DNA of 64,000 bases from CAZART01 sp964487555 (GTDB lineage: Bacteria; Bacteroidota; Rhodothermia; Rhodothermales; VXPQ01), in assembly GCA_964487555.1 (NCBI GenBank), contig CAZART010000012.1, forward strand, positions 1 to 64,000, written 5' to 3'. The first letter of the stretch is position 1; the number at the start of each line of letters is the position of its first letter. This document shows, piece after piece, positions 26,318-34,455 of this stretch. The notes below the pieces were generated by a model that saw nothing but the letters and a program-made list of their open reading frames with translations, was not told where the DNA came from and did no database searches. A program made the position numbers and the translations under genes.

Positions 26318-27313
26318 TCAGTTTAGTGGAGACAGTCGCGCCGGGCCCTGGGCTTGCCGGTACGGATCTCCAGTATCGAGTTCACGGACGACTTCATCGT
26401 AGATGCCGCCCTTGTTCAGCTTTGCCACGACGCGCCCTGCGGCGGGATTGACCTCGGTAAGTGTGCCGAGATAGATCTTTTCGCCGAGCCCGACAGTTCG
26501 CAGCCCGTTTTCATCCTTGAAAACGGCCTTCTCACCGACGATCGAAATCAACTCCGCCGACTCGATATCCACGAGACCGTAGGTGTTGGGCGGTATTTGA
26601 TCCATGATGACCGGAAAGAACGGATTCCGTACGGGCCTGACGTCGGGGAGAAGCTCGAGGGGAACAGGAGGCAGGTCGTCTTGCTGAGCCACGGGTATAT
26701 TCTTGTTCTCGAACAGGGTCGCATCGAGAACTTCGGGAGCACTGGCACCGTCGATACCGTCGAAATACGCCTCGAGACGTCCCGCGAAGGAAACCATCAC
26801 CTGAAGCCGTTCGGTACCCAGCTCTTTATCCGGCGTCACGAGATCGATGTGATCCAGTGACAGATTGTGCACACGGTAGAAACTGCGACTGTTTTCGAGC
26901 TCCCAGATGAGCTGATAGAGGCTGTTGTAGTAGGCTCTACCGGATATGTTGAAGACGTAGTAGCTAAAGTCGGCCGTTTGCTGCCGACCGCCGAGCGAGA
27001 TGTCGAAGTTCTTGAATCCGCTCTTGGTGAGATCATTCAAGTAACCGACGACGTCGGAGGTGGAGAGCTCTTCCGGGATGACTTTATAGCGGGCGCGCCA
27101 CTTTCGGGCCACGTCGTCGGACATCTGGGAGAGCGACGCCTCTTCCGTCTCGAGGGAGGCGAGCTCCGCTTCTTTAAGCTGCGCAACCTGTTCGGCTTTC
27201 TCGAGGTGTTCGAGCTCTTGAGGCTGCTTGACGAAGGTAAAGTAGACGCCAAGGCCGCTCACAAGCAGCCAGCAGATCGCCATCACCCACGTGTTGATTC
27301 CAATCTTCATCAT
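26318..27313 (-). CDS. PilO-PilP-like fusion, pilus alignment subcomplex
   Basis: The N-terminus has one membrane segment (WVMAICWLLVSGLGVYFTF, residues 9-27) and a Glu-rich coiled coil (30-70), followed by a PilO-like ferredoxin-fold region (80-185, ISGRAYYNSLYQLIWELENS). The C-terminal third (from about residue 225, VRNPFFPVIMD) resembles PilP: GLVDIESAELISIVGEKAVFK and GEKIYLGTLTEVNPAAGRVV, the small beta domain that docks on the secretin. In standard systems PilO and PilP are separate; here they seem fused and PilP would lack its own lipid anchor. It overlaps the PilM-PilN gene by 4 bp and precedes the secretin by 50 bp, the canonical order. Confidence 0.8.
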   Translation of the reverse strand: MMKIGINTWVMAICWLLVSGLGVYFTFVKQPQELEHLEKAEQVAQLKEAELASLETEEASLSQMSDDVARKWRARYKVIPEELSTSDVVGYLNDLTKSGFKNFDISLGGRQQTADFSYYVFNISGRAYYNSLYQLIWELENSRSFYRVHNLSLDHIDLVTPDKELGTERLQVMVSFAGRLEAYFDGIDGASAPEVLDATLFENKNIPVAQQDDLPPVPLELLPDVRPVRNPFFPVIMDQIPPNTYGLVDIESAELISIVGEKAVFKDENGLRTVGLGEKIYLGTLTEVNPAAGRVVAKLNKGGIYDEVVRELDTGDPYRQAQGPARLSPLN

Positions 27314-29166
27314 TTCACAGACTCATTTGTGCGGGCTGAACGGTTCGACGCAACGGTGCCTGGACGCAACCGGTCGAGATTCACATGGTCCCGCAGATAC
27401 CGGGCGGCTTCCGGAAGCGAATCGACGACCGGAATTTTCATACTGAACGTGTAAACGGGCCAGTCGCGGACTTCGGAGAATGTCAGCGTTTCGATGGTGC
27501 CGTCGAGACGCGATGCAAAATCGACGACGTCGTCGCGCGACGTCGCGCTGCCCGCGATGGCTATGCTTGATCCCGAGGGACTGAACGTCTCGATCCACAA
27601 GCCATGGACACCGGAGGCCTCCTTGGACGTCTTCTCCAGGAGACGGCTCCACCGGTCGCTGCCGATCAGCAGCGTATCGAGCACCTCGAGGGCCCGCGTG
27701 TACGTCGTGTACATCTGCTGCATGCTGTCTATCCGAGCCTGCAGCGTGTGGATGTCGGATCCAACTTCGCCGGGCGCCACCTCCTGGAGCCGATCGCGAT
27801 AAGCGTCGATCTTCGTCTCCGCGGTGGTGAAGCGCGCCATGAAGAAAACCGTCGTAATGACGATCATCACGCTCAAGCCGACGACGTTCCACGTGATCGG
27901 CAGACGGACCTTCTTCTTGAGGAGCTTCTTCGGGAGAAAGTTGATCTTCTCGAACGCCGCCGCATAGTAGGGATCCTCAAGAACGCGCAAGGCGGCCGCC
28001 GTCGCCGAAACCACGGCCGTTGCCGCATCTTCGGTTTCGGGACCTGAGCTTGGAACGTAGAGCCGAAGCTGTTCGACAACGGCGTCCGGGAAAAACATCG
28101 CGAACGTATCGGTCAGCTCACTTTCGCGTTCTTCGCTCAACACGAGAACGTGGTGTACGTCACCCATTCCGTGCTCGTCCTGCTGGAGCAGCACGCGGCT
28201 GCATATGGTCTCGGGCGCGTCGAAGGCGGTGAGGGAGCGGAGACTCTCGCAGTGATGGACCGTGTCGCCGTGCATGAACAGCACGAGCGTGTCCTCGGCA
28301 CCGGCCCGAACAATCAGCGTGTGCACGCTGTCGTCGTTCGGCTTCGCGGTCTCCTCTTGAATGGGAGCAAATTCGGCGTCGTCCTCCAAGGACTCCACGT
28401 CGGCGTCGGCATCTTCGGGCTTGTTGGCCGAGAAGGCATCCGTCGCTACACGGGCTAGTCCGACGAGCGCGGATACTTCCGCGTCGATGAGCGCGACCGG
28501 TGGGATGCGCTCATTGCCGTCGCGAAGGGCGACGAGGGTTGCAGATGCCGGATCGACGACCTTCGGAAAGACGGCCAGATACCGATTCTCGGTATCGTCG
28601 TTTTGCGTCATCGACAGAAAGGCTACGCGCTCGTCGTCGAACAAGCCTTTGTACTGGGCCGTCAACGCCTCGGTCAGGGTTGCCTTGTCGTGCTTCTGCT
28701 GCTTCTTCCTGGATGGAACGCGGATCTCCTGAAATGTGATGTCGGCCGCGCTCAGGGTGAGGGCCAGCGTCGCATCCCCGAAGCCGGCATCATGGGCCTC
28801 CGAAAGGATATCGCTGAGCTCCAGCTCGAACGTGGCCACCTGACCTCCGAATTCGTCTGCATCGGCTTCTTCGACGCCGGCAAACTCGGATGACAGGAAG
28901 AGATTGGGTCCGCCGGAGGTACCGCTGCCATCCCCGAATTCTATCGTGAAATCCTCGACCTCATCGACCGCACCGAAATGCTCGCCGGCTGCGCCGGACG
29001 TTGCCGCCGGCTCCTCAAATCCGGTAGGGACCGCGCTGCGCTGCCGCGAGAACCGCCGAACGACCTCAGGGCCGTCCGCGCCGGTCTGAAGCAGCACTGC
29101 ATGCACCGCGCGCCCTGTGGCGGAAATGCCTAGAACGCGCTCGGCCGATCTACTCTTTTTCTTCAT
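27310..29166 (-). CDS. PilM-PilN-like fusion, pilus alignment subcomplex
   Basis: The 618-residue protein starts at ATG 29166, just before KKKSRSAERVLGISATGR. The first 400 or so residues are cytosolic, acidic and resemble a divergent PilM-type actin-like ATPase (start VLGISATGRAVHAVLL, later FLPKKLLKKK). One membrane segment follows (WNVVGLSVMIVITTVFFMA, about residues 423-441), then a periplasmic coiled coil and a PilN-like ferredoxin fold (SGSSIAIAGSATSRDDVVDFASRLDG would be its strand-helix part). Known systems keep PilM bound to the PilN N-terminus, so fusion is plausible. The PilM nucleotide site is degenerate or beyond recognition. It is coupled by a 4-bp overlap to the PilO-PilP gene. 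Confidence 0.78.
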   Translation of the reverse strand: MKKKSRSAERVLGISATGRAVHAVLLQTGADGPEVVRRFSRQRSAVPTGFEEPAATSGAAGEHFGAVDEVEDFTIEFGDGSGTSGGPNLFLSSEFAGVEEADADEFGGQVATFELELSDILSEAHDAGFGDATLALTLSAADITFQEIRVPSRKKQQKHDKATLTEALTAQYKGLFDDERVAFLSMTQNDDTENRYLAVFPKVVDPASATLVALRDGNERIPPVALIDAEVSALVGLARVATDAFSANKPEDADADVESLEDDAEFAPIQEETAKPNDDSVHTLIVRAGAEDTLVLFMHGDTVHHCESLRSLTAFDAPETICSRVLLQQDEHGMGDVHHVLVLSEERESELTDTFAMFFPDAVVEQLRLYVPSSGPETEDAATAVVSATAAALRVLEDPYYAAAFEKINFLPKKLLKKKVRLPITWNVVGLSVMIVITTVFFMARFTTAETKIDAYRDRLQEVAPGEVGSDIHTLQARIDSMQQMYTTYTRALEVLDTLLIGSDRWSRLLEKTSKEASGVHGLWIETFSPSGSSIAIAGSATSRDDVVDFASRLDGTIETLTFSEVRDWPVYTFSMKIPVVDSLPEAARYLRDHVNLDRLRPGTVASNRSARTNESVK

Positions 29167-29222
29167 GGGTGACCTTTCTCTTCTGCACAAAAAAGCAGCC
29201 ATGATGCGACGAACGCACCAAA

Positions 29223-30581
29223 TCAGGAGAGCAGCTGCTGTAAACGACGTTTGTTGTTTGCGTAATTCATGGCGTTGTCGGGTGTGATCAGACGCTGCCG
29301 GACGAGGCGGAAGAGGTCTTGCTCCATCGTGATCTGTCCGTGCGATCCGCCTTCCCACATCATCTGGTAGATCTCCGCCGTGTTGTCATTTTTGATGGCC
29401 GCCCTGGCGGACGGCAGCATCCACATGACTTCTTTCGCCAGCACGCGGCCGCCACCGATCTTCGGGCACAGTTTCTGCGAAATGACGCAGCGCAGCACGT
29501 CGGCCAGTCGGTTGCGAACACGTTCCTGCTCGTGGGCAGGATATTCGGCGATGATTCGGTCGATGCTTTCCACGGCGGAGCTGGTATGGAGCGTCGAAAA
29601 CACTTTGTGGCCCGAGTCCGTGATCTCCAGGCCGGCGGAAATGGTTGTGGGGTCACGCATTTCGCCGATGACCACGATGTCGGGGTCCTGCCGGAGAGCC
29701 TGAACAATTCCATCCTTGAAGGATCCGACATCTTTTCCAACCTCTCTGTGGCGGACAATGCAGCGTTTCGAGTCGTGCATGTATTCGATCGGTTGGCCGA
29801 TCACCACCACGTGCGCCGCCGCATCCTTGTTATTTGCGTCGACAATGGCGTCCATCGTCGAGCTCTTTCCGGAGCCGGTGACGCCTGTGATGAGCGTGAG
29901 ACCGTCACGCTCGTAGCGAAACATCAGCCCTCGTTCAATTATCGGATGGAAGCCGATAGTCTTTAGGGGGCGCACATCATTCGTGATGGCACGCACCGAG
30001 AGGGCGAGCTGGTCGTAATCGAAATAGAGGGCACAGCGAAATCGTCTTCGGCCGTCCGGTCCACCCGGATCGATCGTCCGCGAAAAGTCGACGCCGTACT
30101 TTTCGAAGAGGACCTCGACCTGCATCTCGTTCAGAAAACTGAGAAAGATGAGGCTCGTCTCATCCTCGGAATAGGTGCCGACTTTGTCGTGCGGACGTTT
30201 CTCGCCGTCGATTCGGTACCAGACGTAGTGGTTGGCTGCAGGGCCGCCGATATCCATGTCGCTCGCCCCAATCTCGACCATGTACTGGAGGAGCAAATCC
30301 ATGTGGAGCGAGAGGGCCATTCGCTGGTCCTCGTCCATGCGCTTGACGTTCTCGAGAAGGAAGCGGAGACGGGATTCTCCGTGGGCCGATCTCGGGATGC
30401 GCTGCACGATTTCCTTGCAGAACGACGGTAGGGGCGGAACTACCCGTGCCGCGCCGTTGCCGTTGCCGTTGGCAGCAGGCCCCTTCGTGGCGTGAACGGC
30501 CGTACCGTGGCCATTGACGGCTGCACGATGGCTTCCCGGCACATCACTCTTCTCCGGTCGTTCCTGGTAGGCGGGATTCAC
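29223..30581 (-). CDS. pilT: PilT-like retraction ATPase
   Basis: This hexameric cytosolic motor is predicted to drive pilus retraction. The 452 residues exceed normal PilT (about 350) because of an extra N-terminal 85 residues, low complexity and Asn/Gly/Ala-rich. The PAS-like domain follows, then Walker A GVTGSGKSS, Walker B with the catalytic glutamate in VVIGEMRD, the His box FSTLHTSSA, and a variant of the AIRNLIRE motif (AAIKNDNTAEIYQMM). The Asp box reads VIGQPIEYMHD where EDPIE is normal, so both leading acids are replaced. This may weaken hydrolysis. It lies between the pilin-like modules and the PilM-PilN gene. Confidence 0.9.
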   Translation of the reverse strand: MNPAYQERPEKSDVPGSHRAAVNGHGTAVHATKGPAANGNGNGAARVVPPLPSFCKEIVQRIPRSAHGESRLRFLLENVKRMDEDQRMALSLHMDLLLQYMVEIGASDMDIGGPAANHYVWYRIDGEKRPHDKVGTYSEDETSLIFLSFLNEMQVEVLFEKYGVDFSRTIDPGGPDGRRRFRCALYFDYDQLALSVRAITNDVRPLKTIGFHPIIERGLMFRYERDGLTLITGVTGSGKSSTMDAIVDANNKDAAAHVVVIGQPIEYMHDSKRCIVRHREVGKDVGSFKDGIVQALRQDPDIVVIGEMRDPTTISAGLEITDSGHKVFSTLHTSSAVESIDRIIAEYPAHEQERVRNRLADVLRCVISQKLCPKIGGGRVLAKEVMWMLPSARAAIKNDNTAEIYQMMWEGGSHGQITMEQDLFRLVRQRLITPDNAMNYANNKRRLQQLLS

Positions 30582-30681
30582 TGCTAGAGATGCTCCAACT
30601 GACTGTGGATGACGAGAATCATCCTCAGTATCGGCAGGTCCGGCAAAATCCTAAGTAGAATCACCTAAAAAGGAGGTGTTG

Positions 30682-30708
30682 ACGCCCGCTTCGCAGCGCA
30701 ACGGGCGT
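30682..30708 (-). terminator. Hairpin upstream of pilT, possible terminator
   Basis: ACGCCCG (30682-30688) and CGGGCGT (30702-30708) form a perfect 7-bp stem with a 13-nt loop. On the minus strand a TTTTT run follows about ten bases later. It lies between the last minor pilin-like gene and pilT, so it may reduce read-through into the pilT-to-pilQ part. The gap before the T-run makes this only a weak terminator candidate. Confidence 0.35.
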
Positions 30709-30719
30709 GAACCCGAGCC

Positions 30720-30814
30720 CTGGATGCCGCCTGAACGAATAGCGTGTGCGCGCTGGATGCCGCCTGAACGAATAGCCCGCTTCCTGGACGCCGTCCGGAC
30801 TAATAGCCCGCGCC
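30720..30814. repeat. 31-33-bp tandem repeat copied from the 3' end of the pilin-like gene
   Basis: Three units begin at 30720, 30753 and 30784 with CTGGATGCCGCC or CTGGACGCCGTC. The third unit includes the stop codon and last codons of the gene ending at 30800 (AATAGCCCGC on the plus strand). In the two downstream copies the stop position reads CGA instead of CTA, while AATAGCCCGC is kept in the second. The array therefore looks like a duplication of the gene's terminus. The remaining spacer to pilT (30582-30719) contains one hairpin and nothing else recognisable. Confidence 0.85.
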
Positions 30815-31861
30815 CTGCCACTGATCGACGATGACGATCTCACGGCCGGCGTCGAGCGTGCTGAGCTGTGCGTATAGCCGCCCAAGCGCTTCGCTGCTGT
30901 AGTAAAGCTGGCCGTTGCCACGGATGGTATAATCACCTTCTACACTGAGCCCTCCACGACCGAGAAGAACGACCGCTCCGTACACCTCGGCGCTGCCGCC
31001 GAAGTCCATCGCCACGCCTGCATCGTCTCTCGCGACGATCAGTCCCTCCCAGGTCATATTTCCTCTAGCGTCGATGTCGCCATCCACGACGAGGACGCCG
31101 TATCCCCTCGCGTTGCCATTGATGCGAAGATCGTCATCCACATACACGATGACGGGCTGCCACGGTGTGCCGAAGGTGGTATTTCCGTTGATTTGCCCGT
31201 TGTTTACAGTCACCGTCGCCGAAGCTTTCGCCTGGTCGTACAGCGCCTCGAAATCGATATCGAAGGATCCTGAAACGACGTCCGCATCTCCATCGACGCC
31301 TCTGACGTTGTCGCGCTGCCCGGATGATAGCGCATCGATCGCAATCTGCCTCCCTTCTTCCGTCCGCACGTGGATCCCGTGCTTGTTATTATCCTCGGAT
31401 GCGTCTCCGTCGGGAGCCGAGGGCGGGTTCGTATCGCGCCCGTCGATGGTAAATGAGTTGCCGTTGTACGTCGCCGCAACGTCGTCGGTATCGACGTTCA
31501 ATACGGCGTCGAGCACGGAAACCTGCGCGAGGGTGGTGCGGATGCTGTATTCGTGGTTTCCGAGACGTCCGACAGCCTCGAGAACGACGCTGGATGCGGA
31601 GAGCCGCTCTGCGCTTACGTCGTACGATCCGTCCTGGTAAGGCGTGTCGGCGTAGGCGATGTTTTCCGCCTGGGCGAACGTGCGCCGCGCCTCACCGATC
31701 GCCCGGTTCATCGCCGACCGGGCAATCTCGCGTACGATCACTTCGCCCTCATATTTGGAGGTCTCGTGCGAAGACTCGAACGCGGTGCGCTGACTTCCGT
31801 GGACGATGACGGCGGTGCCGGTGAGCACGGCCATTACAATAATGAGTAGACCTTTTCCCAT
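30800..31861 (-). CDS. PilX-type minor pilin-like protein with beta-helix domain (module B, fourth gene)
   Basis: The 353-residue protein starts MGKGLLIIVMAVLTGTAVIV, a hydrophobic segment beginning right after the start codon, followed by a charged amphipathic helix (GEVIVREIARSAMNRAIGEA), which is the layout of a pilin N-terminal helix. There is no ordinary leader; Gly2 or Gly4 could be a prepilin-peptidase site. The C-terminal half has repeated short beta strands (VYVDDDLRINGNARGYGVLV, VDGDIDARGNMTWEGLIVA, GSAEVYGAVVLLG) like right-handed beta-helix PilX proteins. It is a clear paralogue of the preceding gene, 13 bp upstream. A tip or minor pilin role is inferred. Confidence 0.72.
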   Translation of the reverse strand: MGKGLLIIVMAVLTGTAVIVHGSQRTAFESSHETSKYEGEVIVREIARSAMNRAIGEARRTFAQAENIAYADTPYQDGSYDVSAERLSASSVVLEAVGRLGNHEYSIRTTLAQVSVLDAVLNVDTDDVAATYNGNSFTIDGRDTNPPSAPDGDASEDNNKHGIHVRTEEGRQIAIDALSSGQRDNVRGVDGDADVVSGSFDIDFEALYDQAKASATVTVNNGQINGNTTFGTPWQPVIVYVDDDLRINGNARGYGVLVVDGDIDARGNMTWEGLIVARDDAGVAMDFGGSAEVYGAVVLLGRGGLSVEGDYTIRGNGQLYYSSEALGRLYAQLSTLDAGREIVIVDQWQGAGY

Positions 31862-31874
31862 GATATTTTACCGT

Positions 31875-32807
31875 TTACTCTGCGCCGATCCAACGATCGG
31901 CAACAATGATAGACATGACGGACGGCACCTTCGATGCAAGCCTGCTGATCGCATGCGTGCTGAAATAGACGCCGGACTGGCCGGACATTCCGTAGCACAG
32001 AGCGCGGCCGCCCGAGCACCCGCCTCCACTATCTTCGCCGATCAGGATCAAAGCGCCATAAATCGAGGCGTTTCCCGCCAGGTTTGCTCTAAGACCGTCC
32101 GCTTTGGCAATGACGAGGCCTTCCCAAGTAAACTGACCCGAACCCAGAGTGAGATCACCGTCGATGACGAGAACGCCGTATCCCGACATCTGTCCGGACA
32201 CCGCCACGTCTCCATTTACCACGACCACGGCGGGCGAACCGGGCGAGCCGTAGGTGTTGTTTCCATTGATCGTCCCGCCGGGAATCGTTTGATCGGTGAC
32301 GGATTTAGCCTCGTTGTAAATCGCGTTCGGGTCGAGGGCGAAGCTGCCGTCGATCACGTCCGCATTGCCGTCGACGCCGTGTATGCGCTCCGGCTTGCCT
32401 CCCAGGGACTGGATGAACTCATCTTTCACATCCGCCGACGACGTTTTGACCCCGTTCGTNNNNNNNNNNNNNNNNNNNNNNNNNNNNNNNNNNNNNNNNN
32501 NNNNNNNNNNNNNNNNNNNNNNNNNNNNNNNNNNNNNNNNNNNNNNNNNNNNNNNNNNNGTGACGTCGTAGGTCCCCTCCTGATAGGAAACGTCTTGATA
32601 GGCGATCGTCTCGGCGGTGTCGAACGCCCGACCGGCTTCGGCGACGGCTTTGTTCATTGCGGAGAGTGCAATCTCACGGGCGAGCAGCTGGTCCTCCTCC
32701 TGCGAGATCATGACCTCGGTGGCAACCGCCGCCTCCTGTGTATTTCTCAATACGATAGCTCCGCCGAGCAGCGCCGCCGCGAGGACGATTAAAATTCCAT
32801 TTCCCAT
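31875..32807 (-). CDS. PilX-type minor pilin-like protein, interrupted by assembly gap (module B, third gene)
   Basis: The product starts MGNGILIVLAAALLGGAIVL, then EIALSAMNKAVAEAGRAFD, closely parallel to the downstream neighbour. The C-terminal part repeats the beta-helix pattern (GYGVLVIDGDLTLGSG, FTWEGLVIAKADG, NASIYGALILIGED). It also has a local cysteine cluster (GGGCSGGRALCYG) absent from the paralogue. A 100-N gap (32460-32559) removes residues after EGTYDV. Comparison with the paralogue suggests that about 80 residues are missing, more than the gap length implies. The frame across the gap is therefore nominal. Confidence 0.72.
   Translation of the reverse strand: MGNGILIVLAAALLGGAIVLRNTQEAAVATEVMISQEEDQLLAREIALSAMNKAVAEAGRAFDTAETIAYQDVSYQEGTYDVXXXXXXXXXXXXXXXXXXXXXXXXXXXXXXXXXXTNGVKTSSADVKDEFIQSLGGKPERIHGVDGNADVIDGSFALDPNAIYNEAKSVTDQTIPGGTINGNNTYGSPGSPAVVVVNGDVAVSGQMSGYGVLVIDGDLTLGSGQFTWEGLVIAKADGLRANLAGNASIYGALILIGEDSGGGCSGGRALCYGMSGQSGVYFSTHAISRLASKVPSVMSIIVADRWIGAE
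32460..32559. other. Assembly gap (100 N) inside a pilin-like gene
   Basis: Exactly 100 N. The downstream paralogue has about 79 residues (roughly 240 bp) between the matching flanks, so the real missing length is probably greater than 100 bp. Tandem paralogy is the likely cause of the assembly break. Confidence 0.95.
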
Positions 32808-32852
32808 AATAGGCGTGTTCTTTGGGGATGAACGGTCGGTGGTCGCTGCGTA

Positions 32853-33437
32853 TTAGGAGTTTCGGATGGGCACCGTAGTGCCCCAGTGAGCCTCTCGGAG
32901 GTACGACTGCCGGTCCTCGCTATACGGCATCGCCGTTGAAAAGCGAACCCGGACCTGTCGAGCTTCAGACGGCGCCAAAGTCAGCGTGCCGTTCTCGTTC
33001 AACATCTCGATTCTAAATTGAGTGACGGTAGGTGGGCTCGCCCCCTCCAACGTGCCGTCGACGCGCCGCTGAAGTTTGAAGAGATGAACGTCGCTCCCGT
33101 CTACCGTAATGGTGTCCGTCTCCACGAGCTCGTACGAAACATCGACAGGGTTTGGATCGGCTGCGTCCATCTTCCTGCGAAACCTAAACAGGCTGGTATT
33201 CCCGCTGGCGTTCGTCGTTAATTCCTGCACGCTTACCGTGCCGAAGCTGACGCCCGCCCCGACGTTGGCGATATCGTCCTGTATCCATTTGCCGAAATCG
33301 ATGGTCTGCTTCTTGGCCCGGTAGGCAATCGAACGTTCGACGGATGCCTCCTGAGCGCGGTACTGCATCGCGACGAGCATCGCGAGGACGGCCATGGCGA
33401 CAATGGTCGCGGTCAGGTTGTCGAGGAGGGCATTCAT
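32853..33437 (-). CDS. Minor pilin-like protein of the DNL type (module B, second gene)
   Basis: The 194-residue product starts MNALLDNLTATIVAMAVLAM and continues with a long amphipathic helix (ASVERSIAYRAKKQTIDFGK), then a beta-rich domain. It is homologous in plan to the module A protein that starts MQFIFDNL. No leader peptide precedes the hydrophobic segment; if the initiator Met is removed, Asp falls at position 5, where mature type IV pilins carry Glu5. I place the start at ATG 33437, which matches the paralogue and lies 13 bp after the upstream stop; the longer frame adds 12 basic residues. Membership of the pilus machine is inferred from position and N-terminal pattern. Confidence 0.7.
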   Translation of the reverse strand: MNALLDNLTATIVAMAVLAMLVAMQYRAQEASVERSIAYRAKKQTIDFGKWIQDDIANVGAGVSFGTVSVQELTTNASGNTSLFRFRRKMDAADPNPVDVSYELVETDTITVDGSDVHLFKLQRRVDGTLEGASPPTVTQFRIEMLNENGTLTLAPSEARQVRVRFSTAMPYSEDRQSYLREAHWGTTVPIRNS

Positions 33438-33450
33438 AAATGGGGTTCGC

Positions 33451-33978
33451 CTAGTATGAGTACGTACGCGCAATCGCTACAGGTTGCCGAAGTAGGGATC
33501 GTTCTCCGTCCTGGACCCGTTGGCGAACGGTCACCACAATCTCCTTATTGAATGTTCGCGACGGCGTTCGGCTGTGTGATTGATCGACGTAGCCAACGTC
33601 TGCCGTGACCTCGAAAAGGATCGTGTCGCTCTGCACGGCAAACGGTACGGCCTCCCATTGGATCTGATGGTAGTCGCTCAGATCGTCGCAGTCGTCGTAG
33701 GCCGGAGCGCCCTCGTTGAGGGCCTCTAGCGGGCATCGCTGATCACTCGGAAAACCCAACGTCAAGTCGTCCACATCTACCACGACGCCGCTCACCGTCG
33801 CTTCGTCGAAGCTCTTCGTGCCGATGTATTCGAGCGTCTGAAGTGCGACGCCGCTCGCCATGACTTCCAATTCATCGTCGAGCATGGCCCGGCGCGTTTC
33901 GAGAAGGGTGCGCTGCTGGTTTATGGAGGCCAGTGTCACCGTCATCATCGCCAATATGGCCATTAAAGTCTGCGGCAT
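33451..33978 (-). CDS. Minor pilin-like protein of the MPQTL type (module B, first gene)
   Basis: The 175-residue product begins MPQTLMAILAMMTVTLASI with the hydrophobic stretch at the very N-terminus, followed by NQQRTLLETRRAMLDDELEV, an amphipathic helix resembling those of PilV- or GspI-type minor pilins. The remainder is beta-rich with two cysteines near residue 83-94 (QRCPLEALNEGAPAYDDC) that could form a disulfide. Its paralogue in module A starts MPQTLLALGAVMVATFFSF. No typical G/FTxxE leader site exists. The upstream 450 bp are AT-rich for this window and probably hold its promoter. Confidence 0.7.
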   Translation of the reverse strand: MPQTLMAILAMMTVTLASINQQRTLLETRRAMLDDELEVMASGVALQTLEYIGTKSFDEATVSGVVVDVDDLTLGFPSDQRCPLEALNEGAPAYDDCDDLSDYHQIQWEAVPFAVQSDTILFEVTADVGYVDQSHSRTPSRTFNKEIVVTVRQRVQDGERSLLRQPVAIARTYSY

Positions 33979-34432
33979 AATTTCATCGTAGATAAGAGCG
34001 GGAGTTCATGTCCTTTGCGGCGCATATCAAGCTCTTCAATATTCATACCACAGTCAGATTATGTCGAAATTGCGATGTAATTAAGCAATCAGTTATCGAG
34101 TACAATATGCATACATATTCCGCAGCCTGTTCATCCGTCCGAGTTGTTCGCAGTGTCAGATATCGGCCAAATCCTGACATTCTTAAGCGTACTCGCCGGA
34201 GTAGATGGATAGAGCCGATGTCTTGAGAAGCTCTGCGTGGCCGAGTGCGCTGCGAGGGGCCCCTTGCCCGCCGTGTCTCATCTTTTCCTTCAGAATGAGA
34301 CGAAGTTCGGAATGACGTGGATGCGTCGTGCTACACGAAGGGCCGGCAGCTGATCAGCCCCCGGCCCCGTGTCCGATATCGCGCCGTCGGCGATCTTACC
34401 ATTCGCTGTAGGCGATCTCCTTGATGTGATCC
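33979..34432. other. Intergenic region between pilin-like modules A and B
   Basis: No convincing gene lies here; a 72-codon frame at 34008-34226 has no coding character. About 34015-34130 is markedly AT-rich compared with the rest of the window, as expected for a promoter of module B on the minus strand. A 7-bp stem (GTCTCAT at 34276-34282 with ATGAGAC at 34296-34302) could end transcription from module A. A duplicated gene end lies at 34397-34455. Confidence 0.6.
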
Positions 34433-34455
34433 CTACCATTCGCTGTAGGCGACCA
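34397..34455. repeat. 37-bp duplication of the 3' end of the module A PilX-type gene
   Basis: TACCATTCGCTGTAGGCGA occurs at 34397 and again at 34434, 37 bp apart. The second copy is the coding end of the gene that stops at 34433 (last residues AYSEW). The first copy, downstream, repeats the same codons and stop position. This is a third case of a gene terminus being tandemly copied in this window. Confidence 0.85.

Noticed and set aside
34008..34226. 72-codon plus-strand frame between the pilin-like modules
   Set aside because: AT-rich, no ribosome site, opposite in direction to the locus and with no protein-like pattern; better explained as promoter DNA.
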